A stretch of DNA of 24,895 bases from Lachnospiraceae bacterium (GTDB lineage Bacteria > Bacillota_A > Clostridia > Lachnospirales > Lachnospiraceae): contig JAFZRD010000122.1 in assembly GCA_017620055.1 (NCBI GenBank), forward strand, positions 1 to 24,895, in the 5' to 3' direction. Made by a program: the position numbers and the translations under genes. The notes under the pieces are model-generated. The model saw nothing but the letters and a program-made list of their open reading frames with translations. It made no database searches and was not told the origin of the DNA. Positions 1-6,353 of the stretch are shown piece by piece; the stretch's first letter is position 1; each line of letters begins with the position of its first letter.

Positions 1-1439
1 TGACAGATGATGTTATCCGTCTTCGTGAGGAGCTTTCAGAGCAGATGGTAGCTCTTAAGCTCATGAAGGAAATGGCTGCATCATACGGATGTGATATTTC
101 TAAGCCCGCTACAAACGTTCAGGAAGCTATCCAGGCTACATACTTCGGATATCTCTGCTCGGTTAAGGAACAGAACGGTGCTGCAATGTCACTCGGACGT
201 ACATCGACATTCATCGACTGCTACGCAGAGCGTGACCTCAAGAACGGTACATTCACAGAGGAGCAGATCCAGGAGTTCGTTGATCACTTCATCATGAAGC
301 TTCGTTGCGTTAAGTTTGCTCGTACACCTGAGTACAACCAGATCTTCGCCGGCGATCCCGTTTGGGTAACCGAGTCCATCGGTGGTATCGGTGTTGACGG
401 ACGTCATATGGTAACGAAGATGAGCTTCCGTTATCTTCATACTCTTGAGAACCTCGGTGCAGCTCCCGAGCCCAACCTTACGGTTCTCTGGTCAACAAGA
501 CTTCCCCAGAACTTCAAGAAGTTCTGTGCAAAGACATCGATCAACACATCTTCGATCCAGTACGAGAACGATGATCTTATGAGACCCGTTCACGGTGATG
601 ATTACGGTATCGCATGCTGTGTATCTTCGATGGTAATAGGTAAGGAAATGCAGTTCTTCGGAGCACGTGCAAACCTTGCAAAGTGTCTCCTGTATGCATT
701 AAACGGCGGTATCGACGAGAAGACCAAGAAGCAGGTCGGCCCGAAGTATCGTCCTTACGAAGGAGATGTTCTTGATTACGATAAGGTTATGGAGCTGTTC
801 ATCGACATGGTCGAGTGGCAGGCAGATGTATACGTAAATACGCTTAACATCATCCATTACATGCATGACAAGTACTGCTATGAGAGAGCAGAGATGGCTC
901 TTCATGACAGAGATGTCAAGAGATATTTCGCAACAGGTATCGCAGGTCTGTCGATCGTTGCAGATTCCTTCTCGGCTATGAAGTATGCAAAGGTTGAGTG
1001 CATAAGGGACGAAGACGGTATCATCACAGACTTCAAGATCACGGGTGATTTCCCGAAATACGGTAATGACGATGATCGTGTTGATGCTATTGCGAAGGAA
1101 GTCGTTCATAAGTTCATGACAGCTATCAGACGTCATCATACTTACAGGAACGGTATCCCGACAACATCTATCCTTACGATCACATCAAACGTTACATACG
1201 GTAAGGCAACAGGTAACACACCTGACGGACGTCGTGCAGGACAGCCTTTCGCACCCGGTGCAAACCCGATGCACGGCCGTGATACACACGGAGCTATCGC
1301 TTCACTTTCATCTGTATCCAAGCTTCCGTTCAACGATGCACAGGATGGTATCTCGAATACATTCACCATCATCCCCGGTGCTCTCGGTAAGGAAGACCAG
1401 GTATTTGCAGGTGATATAGAGCTTGATCTTAACAAATAA
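1..1439 (+). CDS. pflB: Pyruvate formate-lyase large polypeptide, 5' partial, lacking the glycyl radical domain
   Basis: Formate acetyltransferase: pyruvate + CoA to acetyl-CoA + formate in the cytoplasm of anaerobes. The reading frame is open from base 3 and enters from outside the window; 478 codons are visible. The catalytic pair is seen as IACCVS, with Cys codons at 615 and 618, matching C418/C419 of E. coli PflB, so about 213 residues lie upstream. PFL-typical segments follow ([41 protein letters not shown]). The protein ends with a TAA right after the [16 protein letters not shown] segment, where E. coli PflB continues for about 70 residues with the glycyl radical domain. That domain is encoded separately at 1679-1921. 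Codon choice (AAC, CGT, GTT, ATC) looks like that of a strongly expressed gene. Identity is certain; the truncation at the domain border is read directly. Confidence 0.96.
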   Translation, partial: TDDVIRLREELSEQMVALKLMKEMAASYGCDISKPATNVQEAIQATYFGYLCSVKEQNGAAMSLGRTSTFIDCYAERDLKNGTFTEEQIQEFVDHFIMKLRCVKFARTPEYNQIFAGDPVWVTESIGGIGVDGRHMVTKMSFRYLHTLENLGAAPEPNLTVLWSTRLPQNFKKFCAKTSINTSSIQYENDDLMRPVHGDDYGIACCVSSMVIGKEMQFFGARANLAKCLLYALNGGIDEKTKKQVGPKYRPYEGDVLDYDKVMELFIDMVEWQADVYVNTLNIIHYMHDKYCYERAEMALHDRDVKRYFATGIAGLSIVADSFSAMKYAKVECIRDEDGIITDFKITGDFPKYGNDDDRVDAIAKEVVHKFMTAIRRHHTYRNGIPTTSILTITSNVTYGKATGNTPDGRRAGQPFAPGANPMHGRDTHGAIASLSSVSKLPFNDAQDGISNTFTIIPGALGKEDQVFAGDIELDLNK

Positions 1440-1462
1440 TATAAGAAAGAGAGGTGACATTT

Positions 1463-1657
1463 ATGGATCAGATCGATGATCTGGTAGCGTACCTTGACGG
1501 TTCGGTCGAAGCGGGGGTCGGACATCTGAACGTAGATGTCGATGAAGCGCAGAGCCAGATGCGTACGTCGGAGACGATGGGGTGCACAGACTGCTCCAGA
1601 ACTCCGCTGGCATGCAGCGTTCCGACGCTTCACCAGGGCCTCGATGACTATTCTTAA
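1463..1657 (+). CDS. Small protein resembling the start of a glycyl radical domain, with a CxxC-x6-C tail; function unknown
   Basis: A 64-residue ORF between the PFL large polypeptide and the separate glycyl radical domain. ATG 1463 follows the Shine-Dalgarno GAGAGGTG (1449-1456). Residues 3-26 (pattern QIDDLV..LDG....G.GHLNVDV) align with residues 7-30 of the 80-residue downstream protein. After that the two diverge: this one has Cys41, Cys44 and Cys51 and the ending PLACSVPTLHQGLDDYS, and has no RVSGYA loop. Third-position use (GCG, TCG, GTC) fits ordinary genes of the window but is less biased than in the two flanking PFL genes. The other two frames of the tail do not restore a glycyl radical loop, so a simple frameshift is unlikely. 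It could be a PFL accessory or regulatory subunit, a metal- or Fe-S-binding protein, or a diverging duplicate. I do not recognise a named family. Confidence 0.72.
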   Translation: MDQIDDLVAYLDGSVEAGVGHLNVDVDEAQSQMRTSETMGCTDCSRTPLACSVPTLHQGLDDYS

Positions 1658-1678
1658 ACAGAAAAGGAGGAAAAAACA

Positions 1679-1921
1679 ATGGCAGCTAATCAGGCACAGG
1701 TTGATAACCTTGTAAATCTTTTAGACGGATATGCAACAAAGGGTGGACATCACCTTAACGTTAACGTTCTTAACAGAGACACTCTTCTTGATGCTCAGGC
1801 ACATCCCGAGAACTATCCTCAGCTTACGATCCGAGTAAGCGGATATGCCGTAAACTTCATCAAGCTTACACCGGAGCAGCAGGCAGACGTTATCTCAAGA
1901 ACTTTCCACGAAGCTATATAA
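1679..1921 (+). CDS. Stand-alone glycyl radical domain subunit of pyruvate formate-lyase (GrcA-like)
   Basis: An 80-residue protein matching the C-terminal glycyl radical domain of [23 protein letters not shown], then [15 protein letters not shown] and SRTFHE at the end. Gly55 in RVSGYA corresponds to the radical glycine (Gly734 in E. coli PflB) formed by the activase. ATG 1679 has a near-perfect Shine-Dalgarno AAGGAGG at 1664-1670. Together with the upstream polypeptide it covers PFL end to end with little or no overlap: about 691 plus 80 residues against 760 in E. coli. E. coli GrcA (YfiD) is a known spare glycyl radical domain that rescues cleaved PFL, but it is longer (127 residues) and accompanies a full-length PFL. 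Here no full-length PFL is seen, so this small protein is probably an obligate subunit. Confidence 0.93.
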   Translation: MAANQAQVDNLVNLLDGYATKGGHHLNVNVLNRDTLLDAQAHPENYPQLTIRVSGYAVNFIKLTPEQQADVISRTFHEAI

Positions 1922-1930
1922 ATGATATAA

Positions 1931-1987
1931 GATAACAAGGCGACGGGGCATAGATGCTTGCATCTTATGCCCCGTTGATTTGTTATC
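1931..1987 (+). terminator. Hairpin terminator after the PFL genes
   Basis: Core stem 1944-1952 (CGGGGCATA) pairs with 1966-1974 (TATGCCCCG), capped by GATG-CTTG-CATC, a CUUG tetraloop. The core is followed by the T-rich stretch TTGATTTGTTAT. Outer arms GATAACAA (1931-1938) and TTGTTATC (1980-1987) also pair, so a longer stem can form. The broken T-run makes it a moderate intrinsic terminator or attenuator. Confidence 0.65.
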
Positions 1988-1990
1988 AAA

Positions 1991-2042
1991 ACAAGTATGA
2001 GGAAGAAGCAAGTCGAAGACGCAGCGGATTCCGAATACTTGT
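1991..2042 (+). other. Structured hairpin A (GA/GA internal loop, GAA triloop) upstream of pflA
   Basis: Nested pairing: ACAAGTAT (1991-1998) with ATACTTGT (2035-2042); a symmetric GA/GA internal loop (1999-2000 and 2033-2034); GGAA (2001-2004) with TTCC (2029-2032); and a short GTC-GAA-GAC hairpin (2012-2020) at the tip. The same plan, with different stem sequences, occurs at 17411-17450. A tandem GA/GA loop can form sheared G.A pairs in RNA. Whether it acts as RNA or DNA is unknown. Confidence 0.5.
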
Positions 2043-2043
2043 A

Positions 2044-2075
2044 GGATTGCGGGAGTGCGAAGCACGAAGCAATCC
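2044..2075 (+). other. Structured hairpin B (GGGA internal loop, GAA triloop) upstream of pflA
   Basis: GGATTGC (2044-2050) pairs with GCAATCC (2069-2075); GGGA (2051-2054) forms the 5' side of an internal loop; GTGC-GAA-GCAC (2055-2065) is the capped inner stem; GAA (2066-2068) is the 3' side. The tip contains GCGAAGC (2057-2063), a heptamer known to form an unusually stable mini-hairpin in DNA. A matching plan, GGGA included, lies at 17367-17408. It ends about 22 bases before the pflA ribosome binding site. Confidence 0.55.
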
Positions 2076-2108
2076 GTATATCATTTAGGTAATACGAAAG
2101 GAACCACC

Positions 2109-2876
2109 ATGACCAAAGGCCGTATACATTCCCTTGAAAGCTTCGGCACCGTGGACGGGCCGGGAACGAGATATGTCGTGTTTGTACAGGGCTGTCCGAT
2201 GAGATGCCTCTACTGCCACAATCCGGACACGTGGGCGATGACGGGCGGCGAGGAGATGGATCCCGAATATATATTCGAGCAGTATCTTCACAACGAACCG
2301 TTTTACAAGAACGGAGGCGGACTGACCGTGACGGGCGGTGAACCGCTCATGCAGGTTGATTTTCTGATCGACCTTTTCACACTGTGCAAAGAGCACGGGG
2401 TTCACACGTGCATCGATACGTCGGGTATCGCATACCGTCCCGAGAATAAAGACTTTATCGCCAAACTTGACAGACTGATGGAACTGACGGATCTGGTCAT
2501 GCTTGACATCAAGCATATTGATCCCGAAATGCATAAGAAGATCACCGGTCAGCCGAATGACGGGATACTTGCGTTCGCGGAGTATCTGTCGGAAAAGAAT
2601 GTCGACACGTGGATCAGGCACGTCATAGTACCGGATCTGACGGATGACGACAAATATCTGTACGATCTCGGATATTTCATAGGAGGGCTTAAGTCTTTAA
2701 AGGCACTCGATGCGCTTCCTTATCATACGATGGGAAAGGCAAAGTACGAGAAGCTCGGATTTGATTATCCTCTCGGAGACACTCCGCCCATGGACAAGAA
2801 AGATCTTGTCGCCAAGAAGCAGGTGATCCTTGACGGGATCAGGGCGAGAAGGGAAGCGGACGGCAGACCGGTTTAG
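2109..2876 (+). CDS. pflA: Pyruvate formate-lyase activating enzyme (radical SAM)
   Basis: A 255-residue radical SAM enzyme that abstracts hydrogen from the PFL glycine, using S-adenosylmethionine and a [4Fe-4S] cluster. The CxxxCxxC motif is C29-C33-C36 in GCPMRCLYCHNPDTW, the same numbering as E. coli PflA. The GGEPLMQ SAM-binding segment and the N-terminal ESFGTVDGPGTR signature are present. ATG 2109 follows AAAGGA (2098-2103); an in-frame GTG at 2055 lies inside hairpin B, has no Shine-Dalgarno, and would add residues unlike the family. It sits downstream of the PFL genes but behind a terminator and two hairpins, so it may be expressed at a lower level or on its own. Its presumed substrate here is Gly55 of the separate 80-residue protein. 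Confidence 0.97.
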   Translation: MTKGRIHSLESFGTVDGPGTRYVVFVQGCPMRCLYCHNPDTWAMTGGEEMDPEYIFEQYLHNEPFYKNGGGLTVTGGEPLMQVDFLIDLFTLCKEHGVHTCIDTSGIAYRPENKDFIAKLDRLMELTDLVMLDIKHIDPEMHKKITGQPNDGILAFAEYLSEKNVDTWIRHVIVPDLTDDDKYLYDLGYFIGGLKSLKALDALPYHTMGKAKYEKLGFDYPLGDTPPMDKKDLVAKKQVILDGIRARREADGRPV

Positions 2877-2878
2877 AT

Positions 2879-3520
2879 ATGAAGATCGCTGAAAGAATCA
2901 GTAAGGATTTCAAGATAATACTCGCGTCGGCGTCCCCAAGGCGCAAACAGCTTCTGGAACTTGCCGGTTTTGAGTTTGACATATGGCCCTCGGACAAGGA
3001 AGAGGTCATAACGAAGAAGATACCCGAAGAGATATGTGTCGAGCTTTCCAAGCAGAAGGCCATTGACGTGGCTTCGTCGATCAGAACGTACAACGATCTC
3101 CATAAGGAGCTTACAACGGAAACGGATATCCTTGTGATCGGTGCGGATACGATAGTCGTAAAGGACGGCTCGATACTTGGCAAACCGAAGGATGAAGAAG
3201 ATGCTGTCTCGATGCTGATGGCCCTTTCCGGCAATACCCACAGCGTTTATACGGGCGTCACATTCGTGTTTTCCGGAAAAGACGGACGTGTCGGAGAATA
3301 TTCGTTTTATGAGGAGACAAAGGTCAGCTTCTATCCGCTCGACGATGAGGACATAAAGAGCTATGTCGGATCGGGAGATGCAATGGACAAGGCGGGTTCC
3401 TACGGGATCCAGACGGGCGCGGCAACGTTCGTAAGGTCAATAGAAGGAGATTACTACAACGTGGTCGGACTGCCGATCGCAAGGGTCATACATGAACTGA
3501 AGAGATTAATAAACAATTGA
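2879..3520 (+). CDS. maf: Maf-family nucleotide pyrophosphatase
   Basis: A 213-residue Maf/Maf-like protein (house-cleaning nucleoside triphosphate pyrophosphatase acting on dTTP/UTP or modified nucleotides; originally named for septum inhibition). Family signatures are seen: ILASASPRRKQLLELAG near the N-terminus, VIGADTIVVKDGSILGKP in the middle, and the DKAGSYGIQTGAATFV segment. Length is a little above the usual 190-200 residues, with an insert near residues 60-75. ATG 2879 starts two bases after the pflA stop codon, so the two are probably cotranscribed and translationally coupled. The stop codon overlaps the predicted -35 element of the ferredoxin promoter. Confidence 0.94.
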   Translation: MKIAERISKDFKIILASASPRRKQLLELAGFEFDIWPSDKEEVITKKIPEEICVELSKQKAIDVASSIRTYNDLHKELTTETDILVIGADTIVVKDGSILGKPKDEEDAVSMLMALSGNTHSVYTGVTFVFSGKDGRVGEYSFYEETKVSFYPLDDEDIKSYVGSGDAMDKAGSYGIQTGAATFVRSIEGDYYNVVGLPIARVIHELKRLINN

Positions 3521-3545
3521 GTTTTTGCCGCGGATGATGTAAAAT
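3517..3545 (+). promoter_or_regulatory. Predicted sigma-A promoter of the ferredoxin gene
   Basis: TTGAGT (3517-3522), a 17-base spacer, then TAAAAT (3540-3545): 4/6 and 5/6 matches to consensus. It gives a leader of about 38 bases before ATG 3590, which has the Shine-Dalgarno AAAGGAGG (3575-3582). Confidence 0.55.
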
Positions 3546-3589
3546 ACATTCGATCAGGTAATTCTTGAAATACAAAGGAGGTATTTGTC

Positions 3590-3760
3590 ATGGCATTTGT
3601 TATCAAAGATGGTTGTATTTCGTGCGGTGCCTGCGCAGGACAGTGCCCTGTAGGCGCTATCGCTGAAGGCGACGGCAAGTTCGAGATCGACGAGAATACA
3701 TGCGTAAGCTGCGGTGCCTGTGCTGCACAGTGTCCCGTAGGCGCAATAGAAGAGGCGTAA
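3590..3760 (+). CDS. 2[4Fe-4S] ferredoxin, clostridial type
   Basis: A 56-residue electron carrier for low-potential reactions such as pyruvate:ferredoxin oxidoreductase, hydrogenase or Rnf. Two cluster motifs CxxCxxCxxxC-P are complete: C9, C12, C15, C19 and C38, C41, C44, C48, each followed by PVGAI. The two motif segments (residues 9-24 and 38-53) are identical at 13 or 14 of 16 positions, which shows the ancient duplication unusually clearly. The ATG follows AAAGGAGG closely. With a promoter before it and a strong terminator after it, the gene appears monocistronic. The gene is short, which makes it easy to miss in automated calls. Confidence 0.96.
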   Translation: MAFVIKDGCISCGACAGQCPVGAIAEGDGKFEIDENTCVSCGACAAQCPVGAIEEA

Positions 3761-3770
3761 TTTTGCCGAT

Positions 3771-3815
3771 AAAACGGCGATGTCCGCACAGCGGATGTCG
3801 CCGTTTTCTTTTTTT
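3771..3815 (+). terminator. Strong intrinsic terminator of the ferredoxin gene
   Basis: AAAACGGCGA (3771-3780) pairs with TCGCCGTTTT (3798-3807). Inside, TG/TG can form two G.U wobbles, then TCCGC-ACA-GCGGA closes the loop, giving about 17 continuous pairs. A T-rich tract runs 3804-3815. Confidence 0.93.
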
Positions 3816-3832
3816 GACATTTAGGGTATAAT
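3804..3832 (+). promoter_or_regulatory. Predicted promoter of the gdpP-rplI-dnaB group
   Basis: A perfect -10 box TATAAT (3827-3832) sits 22 bases before ATG 3854. With a 17-base spacer the -35 position falls on TTTTCT (3804-3809), a weak 3/6 match inside the terminator T-tract. Transcription would start near 3839, giving a leader of about 15 bases with GGAGAGA as the ribosome binding site. Confidence 0.45.
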
Positions 3833-3853
3833 ATCTCTTAATGGAGAGAGATA

Positions 3854-5905
3854 ATGAGCAGCAGTAACATCAGATTCAAAGGGCAGATCCGTACATATAT
3901 AATGTGGCCGGTGTGGATGACCATACTTGTCGGAGTCTTCGCTCTTGTAATGTATGCAGTAGATATAAGAGCCGGTGTAGCCTCCACGGTATTTGCCGTT
4001 ATATATGCGGCCGTCGCTTATTTTCTCTATTTCCATAACCGTAACAGGGTAGTCAAGGATCTGATATCGTTTGCAACCCAGTACGGACAGGTTCAGAAAC
4101 AACTCTTGAGGGATCTCGAGATCCCGTATGCACTGCTTGATGAGGCGGGAAAGGTCATATGGACCAACGATGCGTTCGAGCAGATCATGAACATCACCAG
4201 GAAATACAGCAAGAGTATCACCAATCTTATCCCCGAGATCACCAAAGAAACACTTCCGGGCATCGAGCACGAGACAGAGAGCGTCATAACGGTTGACGGT
4301 CGTGATTTTCGCGCAAGCATGAACAAGGTATCGATGGAGGCACTGATGGATGCCCCCGATATGGTCGACGCCGTTGATTACGACAGTTATCTCATAGCGC
4401 TTTATATGTTCGATGTCACCGAAGTCAACCGCCTGTCAAGACAGATAGAAGAACAGAAGATGGTATGCGGTCTCATCTATATGGACAACTATGATGAGGC
4501 GCTTGAGAGTGTCGATGAGGCAAGACGTTCGCTGGTAGTTGCACTTATCGACAGACAGATAAACAAGTATTTCTCAAAGGTCGATGCGATCGTTAAGAAG
4601 CTTGAGAAGGACAAGTTCCTTGTTCTGATGAAGAGGAAGGAACTTGATGCCATGATCGAGAAGAGGTTCACGATCCTTGAGGAAGTCAAGAATGCGAACA
4701 TAGGAAACGAGCTGTCGTTCACGCTTTCGATAGGATTCGGTGCGGGAGGATCTTCTCTGCCGCAGAATTATGAATATGCGAGGACCGCGATAGACCTTGC
4801 ACTCGGGCGAGGCGGCGATCAGGCGATTATCAAGACCGACGATGAGATCAGCTATTTCGGAGGAAAGCGTGAGGTCACTGCCAAGAACACAAGAGTCAAG
4901 GCGAGGGTCAAAGCGCACGCGCTTCGTGAGATCATCGAGAACAGCGATCATATCGTGATCATGGGTCACAAGATACTCGATGTCGATGCGTTCGGAGCTT
5001 CGATAGGTATATACCGTGTAGCCAAGACGTTCAACAAAAAGGTCAACATCGTAGTTGACGAGGTGACCACTTCGATCCGTCCGATGCTTGAGATGATATC
5101 GCATGACGGTGCCCACGAGGATAACATATTCGTGTCGAAGGAAGAGGCGATAGAGATAGCATCTTCGGTTGAGTGCACGCTCGTTGTCGTTGATGTCAAT
5201 AAGCCGAGCTTTACCGGATGTCAGGAACTTCTCGATCTGTGTTCGGCGATAGTAGTCCTTGATCACCACAGGCAGGGAGCGGAGAAGATCGAGAAAGCAA
5301 CGCTCTCATATATCGAGCCTTATGCATCGTCCGCAGCTGAAATGGTATCGGAAGTCCTGCAGTATATAAGCGATCACGTCAAGCTTCTGTCGGATGAGGC
5401 CGACTGCCTGTATGCGGGAATGATGATCGATACGAACAACTTCATGACCAAGACCGGCGTCAGGACATTCGAGGCTGCGGCATACCTTCGAAGGAACGGT
5501 GCCGACGTAACGAGAGTCCGCAAGATGTTCAGAGACGACGTCGGAACATACAAGGCGAGAGCCGAGATAGTAAGCAACGCGGAAATATATGACAAATCAT
5601 TCGCTCTGGCGGTGACACCGGATACTGTCGTTGACAGTCCCACGATCATCGGTGCCGAGGCAGCGAATGAACTGCTCAACATCAACGGTATCAGGGCTTC
5701 GTTCGTATTCACGATGCATCAGCAGGAAGTGTATATCAGCGCGCGTTCCATCGATGACGTAAACGTTCAGGTCATCATGGAGAAGCTCGGCGGAGGCGGA
5801 CATATGAACGTTGCCGGTGCCCAGCTTAAGGATGTGTCACTTGAAGATGCGAAGAAGTCGCTTATCCTCATACTCAAGGAAATGCGCGAAAAAGGAGAGA
5901 TCTGA
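3854..5905 (+). CDS. gdpP: GdpP-like cyclic di-AMP phosphodiesterase, DHH family
   Basis: A 683-residue membrane protein with the GdpP order: two transmembrane helices (about residues 13-55), a PAS-like domain (about 80-190), a degenerate GGDEF-like domain (about 205-335, ending in the family segment ALGRGGDQAIIK), a DHH phosphoesterase domain and DHHA1. Metal-ligand motifs are intact: D376 and D378 in GHKILDVDAFG, DHH at 470-472, D526 in MMIDTNNF, and GGGGHMNVAGA near 646. The family hydrolyses c-di-AMP to pApA, affecting wall and potassium/osmotic control. ATG 3854 follows GGAGAGA. Its stop overlaps the rplI start by one base (TGATG). Length is near that of B. subtilis GdpP (659). Confidence 0.93.
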   Translation: MSSSNIRFKGQIRTYIMWPVWMTILVGVFALVMYAVDIRAGVASTVFAVIYAAVAYFLYFHNRNRVVKDLISFATQYGQVQKQLLRDLEIPYALLDEAGKVIWTNDAFEQIMNITRKYSKSITNLIPEITKETLPGIEHETESVITVDGRDFRASMNKVSMEALMDAPDMVDAVDYDSYLIALYMFDVTEVNRLSRQIEEQKMVCGLIYMDNYDEALESVDEARRSLVVALIDRQINKYFSKVDAIVKKLEKDKFLVLMKRKELDAMIEKRFTILEEVKNANIGNELSFTLSIGFGAGGSSLPQNYEYARTAIDLALGRGGDQAIIKTDDEISYFGGKREVTAKNTRVKARVKAHALREIIENSDHIVIMGHKILDVDAFGASIGIYRVAKTFNKKVNIVVDEVTTSIRPMLEMISHDGAHEDNIFVSKEEAIEIASSVECTLVVVDVNKPSFTGCQELLDLCSAIVVLDHHRQGAEKIEKATLSYIEPYASSAAEMVSEVLQYISDHVKLLSDEADCLYAGMMIDTNNFMTKTGVRTFEAAAYLRRNGADVTRVRKMFRDDVGTYKARAEIVSNAEIYDKSFALAVTPDTVVDSPTIIGAEAANELLNINGIRASFVFTMHQQEVYISARSIDDVNVQVIMEKLGGGGHMNVAGAQLKDVSLEDAKKSLILILKEMREKGEI

Positions 5906-6351
5906 TGAAGGTAATACTGTTACAGGACGTCAAGTCCGTCGGGAAAAAGGGAGATGTCGTCGAAGTTTCCGACGGTTACGCGAAGAATTTCATATTCAAG
6001 AAGAAGCTCGGCACACCGGCCGATGCGAAGAACATGAACGACCTTAAGCTCAAGAAAGCGAATGATGAAAAGGTCGCGGCCGAGAATCTTGCAAGCGCAA
6101 AGGAGTTCTCCGAGGAGATCGCAAAGAAGACGGTCGTGGTAAAGCTCAAGGCCGGAGAAGGCGGCAAGTCGTTCGGAAGTATATCGAGCAAGGAGATAGC
6201 CCAGGAGGCAAAGGCCCAGTTCGACATGGATATAGACAAAAAGAAGATAGTCCTTCCCGAAGCGATCAAATCATTCGGGACATATGAAGTGCCTGTCAAA
6301 CTTCATCCGCAGGTCACCGCAACACTCAAAGTAAGAGTCGAGGAGAGCTGA
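5905..6351 (+). CDS. rplI: 50S ribosomal protein L9
   Basis: A 148-residue large-subunit protein. The N-terminal signature MKVILLQDVKSVGKKGDVVEV and DGYAKNF are typical, followed by the Lys-rich connecting helix (about residues 40-75) and a C-terminal domain ending VTATLKVRV. The ribosome binding site AAGGAGA lies inside the end of gdpP, and the start overlaps the gdpP stop by one base, so translation is coupled. The order gdpP-rplI-dnaB is widely conserved in Firmicutes. Confidence 0.98.
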   Translation: MKVILLQDVKSVGKKGDVVEVSDGYAKNFIFKKKLGTPADAKNMNDLKLKKANDEKVAAENLASAKEFSEEIAKKTVVVKLKAGEGGKSFGSISSKEIAQEAKAQFDMDIDKKKIVLPEAIKSFGTYEVPVKLHPQVTATLKVRVEES

Positions 6352-6353
6352 GG

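Noticed and set aside
1437..1681. The PFL split could be a sequencing or assembly frameshift.
   Set aside because: The gap between the parts is about 240 bases, each downstream ORF has its own ATG and ribosome binding site, and no single-base change joins the frames.
3814..3832. TTGACA followed by TATAAT near gdpP.
   Set aside because: The spacer is only 7 bases, far too short for a sigma-A promoter pair; only the TATAAT is kept, with a weaker -35.
4574..5269. A 231-residue frame on the - strand.
   Set aside because: It lies wholly inside gdpP, whose domains and motifs are clear; the antisense frame has no recognisable domain.
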